DNA of 64,000 nt from Streptosporangium pseudovulgare. Lineage in GTDB: Bacteria; Actinomycetota; Actinomycetes; Streptosporangiales; Streptosporangiaceae. The notes beneath the pieces are model-generated. The model had not been told where the DNA came from and did no database searches. It saw only the letters and a list, made by a program, of their open reading frames with translations. The number at the start of each line of letters is the position of its first letter. Within the stretch, counting starts at the first letter, position 1. Of the stretch, positions 1-8,804 are shown in pieces. The stretch spans positions 124,001 to 188,000 of the forward strand of contig NZ_BMQJ01000015.1 in NCBI RefSeq assembly GCF_014648055.1. Direction: 5' to 3'. A program made the translations under genes and the position numbers.

Positions 1-65
1 ACCCGCACGAGGTTTTGAATCGCTCGCCGGGAGCGTCCCCTTCCATCGATCCAACCCGAGGAGAC

Positions 66-488
66 ATGAGCCGCGACGTCATCATCACTCTGGGGTTCGA
101 GCACGACATCGATTTCACGGAAATCCTCGATCGGCTCACTCGGGCGGGCTGGGAGTTGCTCCGTGAGGAAGACAGCATCTGGTACATGACCGACTACGAC
201 TGGAAGCATCTGCCGCTGGACGGCCTGGCCGAGATGAAGCGCGACATGCGCGTCTCCTATGAGGCCGGGGAGGCGGTGGGCATAACCGCCAGGCTGCCCG
301 ACGGGGAGACCTTCGCGAACGTGCTGTTCCACGAGGAGAGGACCTCGGTCTCCCTGATCCCCCTGCCGGACTACCACACCATCGCGCACATGCCCGAGTT
401 CGTCGATCTGGGCTGGTATCTCGGGAGGTTCTTGGCGCCGTTAAGAAATCTGCCCATCGTAGGGACGGAGGCCAGCGACCAGCGGTGA
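66..488 (+). CDS. hypothetical acidic protein, 140 aa
   Basis: I do not recognise this family. The protein is soluble, has no signal peptide or membrane segment, and is rich in Asp and Glu. The ATG at 66 is preferred over a TTG at 15 because GAGGAG lies directly before it (58-63). The first 35 residues look like an alpha/beta unit and the middle is predicted beta-rich with paired aromatic residues (WYMTDYDWK). Small acidic proteins like this are often orphan immunity proteins of polymorphic toxins, but no toxin is visible next to it, so that role is only a guess. It faces the opposite-strand hypothetical gene at 739-1128. Confidence 0.6.
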   Translation: MSRDVIITLGFEHDIDFTEILDRLTRAGWELLREEDSIWYMTDYDWKHLPLDGLAEMKRDMRVSYEAGEAVGITARLPDGETFANVLFHEERTSVSLIPLPDYHTIAHMPEFVDLGWYLGRFLAPLRNLPIVGTEASDQR

Positions 489-738
489 CGGCGCCGGACG
501 GGCCGACCGAGGGAGAAGAGCGACCGCGGCCCCCATCGACGGGATCAGGGGTGCGGCGCCTGGATCGGCCCGGCCAGGCCGGAGAAGGATCATTGTCGTC
601 AAGCCGTCTCGTACGGCCTCAGTCGCCGGGCGCGATTCGCGGATCAAAGCGATATGCGGTGGCGGTCAGAGGGAACAGGGCAGACCGGCTCTGGGCCCAT
701 CTGTCTCGTTCCAGGCTCACGGTATCCGCACGCCGTAC

Positions 739-1128
739 TCATCCGGCTGCCGCGGAGCGCCAATCCCAAAGAGGGTCGCGACGGAAGCGCGCCAGGACCT
801 CTTCGTACTCGACCAGTTCACCGAAATTCGTGTCCAGCAATCCTGACACTCCCTGGATCAACTCACCCAGGAGGTCGCGGATACAGGAAATCCCGGAATA
901 CTCGAGCAGGATCGCCTGGAAATCGCCGATCCTGCGGCGGATTTCGTCCACTTCCCCTTCGCCGAATTCGTCCAGGACATCCCCGGACGTGTCCACACCG
1001 AAGCCGCACTCCCCTCGGTCGAGTCGATCGAAGACCAGTTCCTCGTCATAGGCGCCGGCTTGCCGAAGCCGGGTCACGATCCGCTTGTGATCCTCTGGAG
1101 GGCTGAGGAGGACGATGGTGGGCCTCAC
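739..1128 (-). CDS. hypothetical acidic protein, 129 aa
   Basis: Unrecognised cytosolic protein with very acidic stretches (for example DVLDEFGEGEVDEIRRR) and predicted helices in its second half. The GTG at 1128 is chosen because a strong AAAGGAGG (1140-1133) lies four bases upstream; an in-frame ATG at 1143 has no ribosome binding site and would place this Shine-Dalgarno inside the gene. No catalytic motif or membrane segment is visible. Size and charge again resemble an immunity-type protein, but this is inference only. It converges on the gene at 66-488 across 250 bases in which I see no other feature. Confidence 0.6.
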   Translation of the reverse strand: MRPTIVLLSPPEDHKRIVTRLRQAGAYDEELVFDRLDRGECGFGVDTSGDVLDEFGEGEVDEIRRRIGDFQAILLEYSGISCIRDLLGELIQGVSGLLDTNFGELVEYEEVLARFRRDPLWDWRSAAAG

Positions 1129-1506
1129 GAAACCTCCTTTCATGACGGGCACATGATTCCAGGTTCGGCTGTGAGGTCGCCATGTCCGGCAGGACGTTCT
1201 TGTCGCGCGCAACCATGAGCCGGCCTGCCCAAGGAACTGCCTGGCCACAGCCCCATCGGCGTCACCGCCGCGTCCACGTCCTGCTCCGCCTCCGGCATCG
1301 GGTGGCCAGGACCCTCTTCGAGGGACCCGGGCCCCTGACGATCCGCCCCTCGCCGCAGCCGTCGGCTGACCACCTGACGGCACGGATCGGCCCACAGGCA
1401 CCCTGCACGCGGTCACCCGCTCCGCCTCCGCGTGTGTCCCGTGACGGGTGGGGTAGGAGTGACGATCATCCGCCGCGTCCGTGCACGTCAGGGAGGAGCA
1501 ACCGAG
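1129..1506. other. intergenic region, no gene seen
   Basis: This stretch has open frames on both strands, but they are Arg/Pro-rich, lack ribosome binding sites and match no family I know. It must hold the promoters for the leftward gene ending at 739 and the rightward pair starting at 1507. No clear terminator or repeat was found. Confidence 0.4.
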
Positions 1507-1737
1507 ATGGCAGACCGGATCACCGACCCGTGGGGACCCCGCACGCCGTACGGTCCCCCGTCCGCCGCCGGACGGCTCGCCGCTCCAGCCGCTGTGCCGC
1601 GGGTCCCGGCGCAGACGGACCGGCGCGCGGCACCACGGGCGGGCGACCGTACGGCGGGCGCGGGCGTGCATGTGGCGGGAGCCGGCGGACACACGGGGCG
1701 GGCCGATCTGACCCGACGAGACACCGAGGAGGCGTGA
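1507..1737 (+). CDS. 76-aa ORF, probable scar of a molybdopterin oxidoreductase
   Basis: The ORF starts at ATG 1507 behind GGGAGGAG (about 1491-1498). Its first 16 residues (MADRITDPWGPRTPYG) resemble, from memory, the N-terminus of actinobacterial molybdopterin oxidoreductases of the formate dehydrogenase/nitrate reductase type. The remaining 60 residues are a low-complexity Ala/Arg/Pro tail like the C-terminal tail of such enzymes. The whole catalytic part (normally about 650-700 residues) is absent. The stop codon is followed two bases later by the start of the ferritin-like gene, whose ribosome binding site lies inside this ORF, so the two are probably translationally coupled. It may be a relic kept for coupling or a genuine small protein. 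Confidence 0.45.
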   Translation: MADRITDPWGPRTPYGPPSAAGRLAAPAAVPRVPAQTDRRAAPRAGDRTAGAGVHVAGAGGHTGRADLTRRDTEEA

Positions 1738-1739
1738 CC

Positions 1740-2198
1740 ATGCATCTGGCGCACTACCTGGGAATGCTGCACCGCTCCCTGAACGAGCTGGCCGGCGCCT
1801 TCAGCGAGGTCGGCCGGAGCCACGCGGGCGAGCCGGACGTCCACCACATCTGCGAACAGCTGGCCGACCAGTGCGTGGAGCACTCCCGGAGACTGGAGCC
1901 GTTCGTCGGACGATACTCCGAGGAGGCGTCCGACGAGCCCGAGCGGCTGCACTCCACGCTGTTCTCCGGCACCCGCGCCGGCGACCTGGGACTGCTGCGC
2001 GACCTGCACGACCTGTACCTCATGGCCGCCGAGTGCGACATCTGCTGGACACTGATCGGACAGGCCGCCCAGGGTGCCCGGGACGAGGAACTGCTCGCCA
2101 CCGTCAACGCCTGCGAGCGGGAGACCTCCGCCCAGATGCTGTGGCTGCGCACCCGGATGAAGCAGGCCGCGCCCCAGGCCCTGGTCGTCGCCTCCTGA
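1740..2198 (+). CDS. ferritin-like helical protein, 152 aa
   Basis: All-helical protein resembling ferritin-like four-helix proteins that in other actinomycetes lie directly downstream of a molybdopterin oxidoreductase. The start at 1740 is set by GAGGAGG at 1726-1732. His and Glu residues are spaced along predicted helices (HYLGMLHRSLNE, HHICEQLADQCVEHS), and a Cys pair lies in the central helix region (ECDICW). There is no signal peptide, so it is cytosolic. The likely partner enzyme is gutted here (see 1507-1737), so the gene may be an orphan. The role as an iron or redox helper is inference. Confidence 0.65.
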   Translation: MHLAHYLGMLHRSLNELAGAFSEVGRSHAGEPDVHHICEQLADQCVEHSRRLEPFVGRYSEEASDEPERLHSTLFSGTRAGDLGLLRDLHDLYLMAAECDICWTLIGQAAQGARDEELLATVNACERETSAQMLWLRTRMKQAAPQALVVAS

Positions 2199-2293
2199 CG
2201 ACGCGGGTCCCGGCGGCGGCCCCGCGGACCGGCGGCGGAGGGCCGCCGCGCCCGGTTCGCGGAACCTCCCCGGGGCCCTGAGCGCGACACGAA

Positions 2294-2321
2294 GATCACT
2301 CCTTTGCCACCAGGGGTGATC
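2294..2321. promoter_or_regulatory. imperfect inverted repeat upstream of secreted protein gene
   Basis: GATCACTCCT and AGGGGTGATC form ten-base arms with one mismatch around an eight-base centre, about 70 bases before the GTG at 2394. The position suits an operator or 5' leader hairpin for the secreted protein gene. The function is unproven. Confidence 0.3.
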
Positions 2322-2393
2322 GAAAGAACCCGCACAGTAACATCCCCGTGAAGTTGATCTACGAAGGCATCCTTCACGCAGAGGAGAAGTTCA

Positions 2394-3806
2394 GTGTCGA
2401 GGTCACATCACCCGAGATCCGCGCTCACCGTGCTGGCCTGCGCCCTGTCGGTTCTGCCGGCCTCGGCCGGGACGCGGGTCGCGGCCGACGCGGGCGCGCA
2501 CGCCGCCACCGCGCCGCAGGCCGCCACGCGAGCCGCCGCGCCCTGCCTCCGGCAGGGGCAGGCGACCTACCCCGTCAGCTACTACTGGAAGAACGCGCTC
2601 GGCATGAGGCTGGGCAGCGGAACGGTCTCGGTCGACACCTCCCCGTCGTTGTGGGGCGGGCGGATCACACCGGGCGGCACCTTCACCCTCACGGTCACGC
2701 ACCGCACGGCCCAGTGGCCGCTGCTGGTCAGGACCTACACCACCACGTGGGACCTGTCATCCCTCCTGGCGAACGCCGACATCGTCAGCCAGTCGGGGAC
2801 CGGGACCATCGGCGGCAACACCCTGACGATCACCTCGCCGGGCACCAAGACGGACCCGCCCCCGAAGGTCATCACCTTCCGGGTCAAGCAGGGCACCATC
2901 GGCAACAGCATGACCATCCGGCCGACCGGGATCAGCAGCGTCCTCGCCGCCCCCGGCCAGCTCGGCGGCAACACCCCCGCCCCGCCGATCCAGATCGCGA
3001 GCGGGCAGTCCATCGCCCCCACCACGGCCGCCGACGACACCGCCACCACCGCGCCGGGCACGGCCGTCAACGTGCCCGTCCTGGCCAACGACACCGCCAC
3101 CGCACCGACGATCAGCGGCGTCACCAAGCCCGCCAACGGCACCGCGACCATCTCCGGCGGCAACGTGGTCTACACGCCCGACCCCGGCTTCAGCGGCACC
3201 GACACCTTCACCTACACCGTCACCACCGACTGCGGGACCAGCACCGCCAAGATCACCGTCACCGTTCCCTGCAACTGGAAACCGGTCAGCCTGGTCAACG
3301 GAAGCTTCGAGGCGCCGCCCGTGGCCACGATCGACTACTCCATCCCCGACGCCTCCACCAACCCGGCCGTCGGCTGGCAGACCACCGCCACCGACCGCAA
3401 GCTGGAGTTCTGGCGGGGCGGCGCGAGCGGGGTCCCGGCGGCCGACGGCCAGCAGTTCGCCGAACTCAACGCCAACGAGGTCTCCACGCTCTACCAGGAC
3501 CTGCCCACCGTGCCGGGAACGCCGATGACCTGGTCGCTCTACCACCGCGGCCGCCTCGGCACCGACGTGATGCGGGTGCTCGTCGGCCCGCCCGGCGCGA
3601 CCGTGGCGCAGACCCCCACCGGCGCCTCCTCCCCGGACATCTCCGACGACAACACCGCCTGGCGCCGCTACACCGGGACGTACATCGTCCCTCCGGGGCA
3701 GACCACCACCCGGTTCGCCTTCGAGTCGGTGTCGGCCACGGGCGGCAGCCCCGCGCTCGGCAACTTCCTGGACGGCGTGACGTTCAGCACGCCGCCCTGC
3801 CCGTGA
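2394..3806 (+). CDS. secreted protein with cadherin-like/Ig-like domain, 470 aa
   Basis: Starts at GTG 2394 behind GAGGAG. An N-terminal signal peptide (residues 1-26, SALTVLACALSVLPASA) predicts export. The mature part has three regions: a beta-rich domain (about 50-200), a tandem Big_17/cadherin-type module (about 210-300; PANGTATISGGNVVYTPD, then GFSGTDTFTYTVT) and a C-terminal carbohydrate-binding-like jelly roll (about 305-470) opening with a VNGSFEAPP motif. Similar modules occur in adhesins and secreted actinobacterial surface proteins. No LPXTG or membrane anchor is visible, so it is probably released. The ligand is unknown. Confidence 0.8.
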   Translation: MSRSHHPRSALTVLACALSVLPASAGTRVAADAGAHAATAPQAATRAAAPCLRQGQATYPVSYYWKNALGMRLGSGTVSVDTSPSLWGGRITPGGTFTLTVTHRTAQWPLLVRTYTTTWDLSSLLANADIVSQSGTGTIGGNTLTITSPGTKTDPPPKVITFRVKQGTIGNSMTIRPTGISSVLAAPGQLGGNTPAPPIQIASGQSIAPTTAADDTATTAPGTAVNVPVLANDTATAPTISGVTKPANGTATISGGNVVYTPDPGFSGTDTFTYTVTTDCGTSTAKITVTVPCNWKPVSLVNGSFEAPPVATIDYSIPDASTNPAVGWQTTATDRKLEFWRGGASGVPAADGQQFAELNANEVSTLYQDLPTVPGTPMTWSLYHRGRLGTDVMRVLVGPPGATVAQTPTGASSPDISDDNTAWRRYTGTYIVPPGQTTTRFAFESVSATGGSPALGNFLDGVTFSTPPCP

Positions 3807-4087
3807 ACCGCCACGGGCACCGGCCGCCGAGCCGCGACCGCCCAGATGCCTGACCATCGACGCGGGGACCCGGTGACGACGACACGTGCCGCCGGGCCTC
3901 GCGGTGATCACACAAGCACGCCTGCCGCGCGGTGACCCGGGCCATCGGACCATCGCGCCGGGGCGTCGCCGTACCGGTATCCCCTGCCGCTCCCCGGCAT
4001 GAGCCGGTGCCGGCCGTCCCGCACCGGCAAGACCGGCGGGTACTTCAACGAGACGGGGCTGCGACTCGACGGCGACGGCGGCCCTCG

Positions 4088-4507
4088 TCAGCGGATGTCA
4101 TGGTCGGGGTGGGTCTGGTCGTATGCGTGCCGCGCCTCGGCGATGACGGCGCGGTGGGCGAGTGACCAGTCGGCGAGCGCCTTGACCAGGTGGGTCAGAT
4201 CGGTCCCGGTCCCGGTCAGGCGGTAGTCGACCTGGGCCGGGACGGTCGGGTAAACGGTGCGCAGCACGAGGCCGTCACGTTCGAGCCTGCGCACGGTGAG
4301 GGTGAGCATGCGCTGGGAGATGCCGTCGATGGCGCGCTGCAGTTCGCGGAACCGGCGCGGCCCGCTCGCGAGTTCAACGATCACGAGCACCGACCATTTA
4401 TCGCCGATGCGGTCCAAGACATCGCGAATGCCGCAGTCGGGGTGGTCTGCGCGTCCGCAGGGGTCAAGGTCGGCGGGGGCGGTTACCCCGGTGTGCGTGG
4501 GTGACAT
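4088..4507 (-). CDS. HxlR-family transcriptional regulator, 139 aa
   Basis: Winged-helix regulator with the HxlR fold: [19 protein letters not shown] near residues 28-46, [17 protein letters not shown] as the recognition region and the typical C-terminal [12 protein letters not shown] helix. Cys17 and Cys25 lie before the first helix; N-terminal Cys residues in this family often sense electrophiles or quinones. It is transcribed divergently from the NmrA-type reductase at 4586, separated by 78 bases. E. coli ytfH/qorB (ytfG) has the same arrangement, so it probably represses that neighbour. Both promoters must lie in the 78-base gap. Confidence 0.9.
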   Translation of the reverse strand: MSPTHTGVTAPADLDPCGRADHPDCGIRDVLDRIGDKWSVLVIVELASGPRRFRELQRAIDGISQRMLTLTVRRLERDGLVLRTVYPTVPAQVDYRLTGTGTDLTHLVKALADWSLAHRAVIAEARHAYDQTHPDHDIR

Positions 4508-4585
4508 CGAACTGCCTTCTTGTGGCCGGTGGGCGTGCGATCGAGGATCAAGCTTAGTTACCGATGAGAACCACGACGGAAGACT

Positions 4586-5413
4586 GTGATTGACATGATC
4601 CTGGTGACGGGAGCGAACGGGAACCTGGGCTCGGCCACCCTTGCCGCGCTGCGTGCCCGCGGCATCGCCGCGACGGGTGGAAGCCGCACGCCGGGCGAGG
4701 GGATGCGGCGTCTCGACTTCGATGACCACGCGGGTCTCGATCTCGCCGGGGTGTCGACCCTGGTGCTGATCTCCGCCGGTTACGCCGAGGACGACCAGGT
4801 CATCGAGCGGCACGCGGCGGTCCTGGACGCCGCCGTCCGCGACGGCGTCGGCCATGTCGTCTACACGAGCCTGACCACGGCCGGCGACCATCTCGGTTTC
4901 GCGCCGGCGCACCGTGCCACCGAACGCCTTGTGCGGGCGAGCGGACTGCCGTGGACGATCCTGCGCAACGGCCTGTACGCCGAACTCTTCGGCGGTCTGC
5001 TGATGTGGGCCGAAGACGGCGTGGAGTCCCCGTTCGGGGACGGCGCCCTGGCGGCGGTCGCGCGGGAGGATCTCGCCGATGCCGCGGCGGTCGTCGCGGC
5101 GAGTCCGGCGGGACACAGTGGGCGCGTCCATGACCTCGTCGGCACGCCGATCACGGCGGGTCAGGTGGCCGACCGGCTCGGGGTCCCGCACCGCGCCATC
5201 GGCCTGGGCGAGTACCGGCGCAGGCTCCTGGAGGCGCCGGGGCTCCTGCCGTTCCAGCCGCCCATGCTCGCCTCGATCGCCACGGGCATCCGGCACGGCT
5301 TCCTGGACGGCACCGCTCCCGCCCTCACGGACCTTCTCGGCCGTCCGGCCCGCGACCCGCTGGCCGCAGCCGTTGCGGTCGCCTCCGCCACGCGTCCGAA
5401 AGCACGCGTCTGA
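4586..5413 (+). CDS. NAD(P)-binding NmrA-like oxidoreductase (QorB-type), 275 aa
   Basis: Atypical short-chain reductase. The glycine motif TGANGNLG (residues 8-15) binds NAD(P)[11 protein letters not shown] and the following region match the NmrA/QOR2 fold; no Tyr-x3-Lys pair is present, as usual for this group. It probably reduces quinones or similar electrophiles in the cytosol. The start may be GTG 4586 or ATG 4595; only a weak GGAAG precedes them. It is divergent from an HxlR regulator that likely controls it, and is followed by a strong terminator at 5442-5475. Confidence 0.85.
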   Translation: MIDMILVTGANGNLGSATLAALRARGIAATGGSRTPGEGMRRLDFDDHAGLDLAGVSTLVLISAGYAEDDQVIERHAAVLDAAVRDGVGHVVYTSLTTAGDHLGFAPAHRATERLVRASGLPWTILRNGLYAELFGGLLMWAEDGVESPFGDGALAAVAREDLADAAAVVAASPAGHSGRVHDLVGTPITAGQVADRLGVPHRAIGLGEYRRRLLEAPGLLPFQPPMLASIATGIRHGFLDGTAPALTDLLGRPARDPLAAAVAVASATRPKARV

Positions 5414-5441
5414 CAGCCGTACCGCGCGCTGAGCAGCGAAA

Positions 5442-5475
5442 CGGGTCCTCCCGGCGACCGTCGCGGGAGGACCCG
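5442..5475 (+). terminator. rho-independent-type terminator hairpin
   Basis: CGGGTCCTCCCG (5442-5453) pairs perfectly with CGGGAGGACCCG (5464-5475) around a ten-base loop, 28 bases after the stop of the NmrA-like gene. It lacks a U-tract, as is common in actinomycetes. Confidence 0.75.
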
Positions 5476-5520
5476 GCTGCGGCTGAAGGCCGCTCGGTGT
5501 CTCTGATGCTCAGCCGACGG

Positions 5521-5634
5521 CCGGCGAACGGCCGGAGGGACAGGACCTCTCCACCCGGCCGGCGAACGGCCGGAGGGACAGGACCTCTCCACCCGGCCGG
5601 CGAACGGCCGGAGGGACAGGGCCTCTCCACCCGG
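5521..5634. repeat. three tandem 38-bp repeats with internal palindrome
   Basis: Three head-to-tail copies of a 38-bp unit start at 5521, 5559 and 5597. Each begins with a small hairpin (CCGGC GAACG GCCGG) and continues with GAGGGACAGGACCTCTCC, itself partly self-complementary. A partial fourth copy starts at 5635. The copies differ at only one position (GGACC/GGGCC). They fill the gap between the terminator at 5475 and the PH-domain gene. There is no spacer variation, so this is not a CRISPR array. Confidence 0.9.
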
Positions 5635-5759
5635 CCGGCGCGCTCCGCCTCGAACACGTGAACCCGTCGACACCGAACGAGGCGACCCTCTCACCGGCCG
5701 ATTCGCCCCGTCATGGCATTGACCGGAAAACAGCCCCTTCCGCAGGTAAGATCACGGAA

Positions 5760-6134
5760 GTGATCGACTTCCACAACGGATCCCTTTTCAAGCTGAATCC
5801 GTGCCGGCCGGAAGAGGTCGGCCCGACCGTGGCCCCCCTCATGCTCCACGGCGAGCTGATCGTCTCCTCCTACAAAACCGTCCGGGACTTCGTCGTCTTC
5901 ACCGACAAGCGCATCATCGCGGTCAATGTCCAGGGGCTCACCGGCAAGAAGCGCGACTTCTCCTCCCTGCCCTACGCCAAGGTCCAGGCATGGTCGGTCG
6001 AGACCGCCGGAACCCTCGACCTCGACGCCGAACTGGAACTCTGGTTCAGCGGCCTGGGAAAGGTCCGCTTCGAGTTCAAGGGCAACTCCGACATCATCCG
6101 CCTCAGCCATATGATCGCCGGTTACGTGCTGTAG
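5760..6134 (+). CDS. bacterial PH-domain protein (bPH_1 type), 124 aa
   Basis: Single-domain cytosolic protein of the bacterial pleckstrin-homology group: a seven-strand core including DFVVFTDKRIIAVNVQGLTG and a C-terminal helix (SDIIRLSHMIAGYVL). Length and ends fit the family if translation begins at GTG 5760, preceded by CACGGAAG; an upstream start at 5658 would add 34 low-complexity residues. Its molecular role is not established; members may bind lipids or peptides near membranes. Upstream lie the 38-bp repeats, so any promoter must sit in the last 120 bases before the start. Confidence 0.75.
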   Translation: MIDFHNGSLFKLNPCRPEEVGPTVAPLMLHGELIVSSYKTVRDFVVFTDKRIIAVNVQGLTGKKRDFSSLPYAKVQAWSVETAGTLDLDAELELWFSGLGKVRFEFKGNSDIIRLSHMIAGYVL

Positions 6135-6227
6135 CAGAGCCGAAGCGTTTTCCGCCGACTCTGATCCGGAGGTAAGGGCTGGCCTCGCCATGAAAAGCGG
6201 CGAGGGTCGGCCCGGTGCCATTCGAAA

Positions 6228-7442
6228 TCAGCGGACGGGCAGGCCGGTGACGGCGCGGCCGATGATGAGGCGCTGGATCTCGGACGTCCCCTCGAAGATG
6301 GTGAAGATCTTGGCGTCGCGGTGGAAGCGCTCGACCGGGTGCTCGCGGGTGTAGCCGGCGCCGCCGAGGATCTGGATGGCCTGCTCGGTCACCCAGACGG
6401 CGGCCTCACTGGCCACGAGCTTGCACATCGACCCCTCGGCCTGGCCGAAGGCGCGGTCGTTGCGGGCCATCCAGGCCGCGCGCCAGGTCATCAGGCGGGC
6501 GATGTCGACGCGGGTGGCCATGTCGGCGAGGCGGAACGCGATCGCCTGGTTCTCACCGATCTTCCGGCCGAACTGCTCGCGCTCGCGGGCGTAGTCGCGG
6601 GCGTACTCGTACGCCGCGCGGGCGATGCCCACGGCCATCGCCGCCACCACCGGGCGGGTGGTCTCGAAGGTCCGCATCGCGCCCTGCTCGCCGGCCCTGC
6701 CGCCGGAACGGACCCGCGCCAGCCGGGCCTCCAGCTTCTCCCGGCCGCCGACCAGGCACGAGCCCGGCACCCGGACGTCCTCCAGGACGACCTCGGCGGT
6801 GTGGGAGGCGCGGATGCCGTGCTTCTTGAACTTCTGGCCCATCGACAGGCCGGGCGTGCCGGGCGGCACGATGAAGGACGCCTGGCCCCGGGTGCCCAGC
6901 GCCGGGTCCACCGAGGCGACGACGACGTGGACGTCGGCGATGCCGCCGTTGGTGACCCAGGTCTTGACGCCGTTGAGGATCCAGTCGTCGCCGTCGGGGA
7001 CGGCGCGGGTGCGGATGGCGCCGACGTCGGAGCCGGCGTCGGGCTCGGAGGCGCAGAACGCGCCGACCTTGACGTCGTCGGGGGTGCCGAACATCTGCGG
7101 CAGCCACTCCCCCACCTGCTCGGGGGTGCCGCCGGAGGCCAGGGAGGCCGCGGCCAGGCCGGTGCCGGCGATGGACAGGCCGATGCCGGCGTCGCCCCAG
7201 AACAGCTCCTCGAACGCGGCGATCAGTCCGAGGCCGCTGGGCTCGAACCACTGCTGGGCGAAGAAGTCGAGCGAGTACAGGCCGATCCGGGCGGCCTCCT
7301 GGATGACGGGCCAGGGCGTCTCCTCGCGCTCGTCCCATTCGGCCCCGGCGGGGCGGACGACCGTGCGGGCGAACTCCCGCACCCAGTCGCGCACCTCCCG
7401 CACGTCGTCACCCAGCTCCGGGCAGAAGCCGGTCTCGCTCAT
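6228..7442 (-). CDS. acyl-CoA dehydrogenase, 404 aa
   Basis: FAD-dependent alpha,beta-dehydrogenation of an acyl-CoA thioester in fatty-acid or branched-chain catabolism. The three standard domains are present: N-terminal helices (about 1-125), the middle beta domain with FCASEPDAGSDV and WVTNGG, and the C-terminal helical domain with the FEGTSEIQR signature; Glu384 in IFEGT is the likely catalytic base. Length is normal. The ATG at 7442 has GAGAGGGG upstream. The gene is not in an obvious operon; the MFS gene ends 127 bases upstream on the same strand. The substrate cannot be told from sequence. Confidence 0.9.
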   Translation of the reverse strand: MSETGFCPELGDDVREVRDWVREFARTVVRPAGAEWDEREETPWPVIQEAARIGLYSLDFFAQQWFEPSGLGLIAAFEELFWGDAGIGLSIAGTGLAAASLASGGTPEQVGEWLPQMFGTPDDVKVGAFCASEPDAGSDVGAIRTRAVPDGDDWILNGVKTWVTNGGIADVHVVVASVDPALGTRGQASFIVPPGTPGLSMGQKFKKHGIRASHTAEVVLEDVRVPGSCLVGGREKLEARLARVRSGGRAGEQGAMRTFETTRPVVAAMAVGIARAAYEYARDYAREREQFGRKIGENQAIAFRLADMATRVDIARLMTWRAAWMARNDRAFGQAEGSMCKLVASEAAVWVTEQAIQILGGAGYTREHPVERFHRDAKIFTIFEGTSEIQRLIIGRAVTGLPVR

Positions 7443-7569
7443 CGTGATCAACCCCTCTCGTGCGCTGCCCACCGTAACGGTTCGCCCGGCCACCCGGTAG
7501 GTCAGGCCGTACGGCGGGCCGGACGGTCGTCGGCGCGGCGGTCCCGCGGGTGCGGGTGCCGCGGCGGCG

Positions 7570-8787
7570 TCATGCGCGGCCGGTGCGGGCGGCGGCGGCC
7601 AGGGCCAGGACACCGAGGAGGAGCAGGGCGGCGGTGCCGTACATCAGGAGGCCGAACCCGCCGCCGGCGAAGGCGGTGGCGAGCTGCGGGCCGAGGCTCC
7701 CGCCGAGGAAGAGTGCGAAGGTGAACAGGGACAGGGCGGTGCCGCGGGCGCCGCCGGCGTTCGCGCCGACGCTCTCGTTGACCGCGGGGGTACCGGCGGC
7801 GACGCCGAAGACGTAGAGGGCGAGGAGCAGGGCGAGCCCGGTCACGCCCGGCCCGGTGGCCCCGGCGGCGGCGAGCGCGAGGGCCGCCACCGCGAGCAGC
7901 GCCGTCGCGCGCCGGGGGGCGGGGACGCGGGCCAGCACGGGGGTCAGCAGCGGGACGACCAGCATGGACGGCAGCCCGCTGATCCGCAGGGCCAGCAGGG
8001 CCTGCGGGGAGCCGGCGATCTCGGCGGGGCCGGCGAGCTGCAGGCCGGTGTAGACGGCGACGAACGTGGTCAGGATGGTGACGGTGCCGGCGTAGCGGAG
8101 CAGCAGCGCGGGGGTGGCCAGCAGGGACGGGATCGCGCGGTAGGCGGATGCGAGGGAGCCGGTGGCCGTACGCGGCGGGTCGGGCAGCATGACGGCCCGG
8201 GCGGCGACGGCGGTGACCGCGAACACCGCGGCCGACAGCAGGAACACTCCGCGCCAGCCGATCGCCCCGGCCAGCGCCTGGGCGGCGACCTGGAGCAGCA
8301 CCGCGGCGGCGAGGAAGGCGCTGGTGATGGTGGCCAGCGACAGCGTACGGCGGTGCGGGGCGACGCGTTCGCCCAGGTAGGCCATGGCCGCCGGGGGGAA
8401 GATCGAGACCGCGACGCCCTGCAGCACGCGGAGCCCGATCGCCGATCCGGCTCCCGGCGCGACGGTGACGAGGGCGGTGGTGGCCGCGGCGGCCAGCAGG
8501 CCGGCGAGGATCAGCCGCCTGCGGCCGTACCGGTCGGAGAGCGGGCCGAAGATCAGGAAGCCGGCGGCGTAGCCCACGCCGAACGCGGTGACGAGCCAGG
8601 TGAGGCTCGCCTGGGCTGCGCCCCACCCGGTGGCCATGCCGTGCAGCAGGGGGATCACCACGTACAGCTGGCCGCTGGACAGCACGGCGGCGAGGGAGAA
8701 GACGGCGAGGGTGGGCCCGAGGGGGGCGAATCCGCCGGAGCGGGGGGCCGCGACCGGGATGGCCGGGGCCGACGGGTTGATCATCAT
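7570..8787 (-). CDS. MFS transporter, 405 aa
   Basis: Twelve-helix major facilitator protein of drug:proton antiporter type in the inner membrane. The loop 2-3 motif GPLSDRYGRRRLI is intact, and the ends are hydrophobic as expected. Two in-frame ATGs lie at 8787 and 8784; neither has a strong ribosome binding site. It is divergent from the TetR gene at 8873, and two 12-bp palindromes between them (8805-8835) overlap the start region, so the pump is probably repressed by that TetR and induced by its ligand. The substrate is unknown. Confidence 0.9.
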   Translation of the reverse strand: MMINPSAPAIPVAAPRSGGFAPLGPTLAVFSLAAVLSSGQLYVVIPLLHGMATGWGAAQASLTWLVTAFGVGYAAGFLIFGPLSDRYGRRRLILAGLLAAAATTALVTVAPGAGSAIGLRVLQGVAVSIFPPAAMAYLGERVAPHRRTLSLATITSAFLAAAVLLQVAAQALAGAIGWRGVFLLSAAVFAVTAVAARAVMLPDPPRTATGSLASAYRAIPSLLATPALLLRYAGTVTILTTFVAVYTGLQLAGPAEIAGSPQALLALRISGLPSMLVVPLLTPVLARVPAPRRATALLAVAALALAAAGATGPGVTGLALLLALYVFGVAAGTPAVNESVGANAGGARGTALSLFTFALFLGGSLGPQLATAFAGGGFGLLMYGTAALLLLGVLALAAAARTGRA

Positions 8788-8804
8788 GGCGGGACCGTAT
8801 CCAA

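Noticed and set aside
2348-3853. 501-codon His/Arg-rich open frame on the plus strand
   Set aside because: It is an out-of-frame shadow of the secreted protein gene at 2394-3806; composition is typical of GC-rich shadow frames.
5521-5634. Possible CRISPR array
   Set aside because: Units are contiguous without unique spacers, so it is a tandem repeat.
6321-7724. 467-codon plus-strand frame opposite the acyl-CoA dehydrogenase
   Set aside because: Antisense shadow of a clear enzyme gene; no ribosome binding site and no domain.
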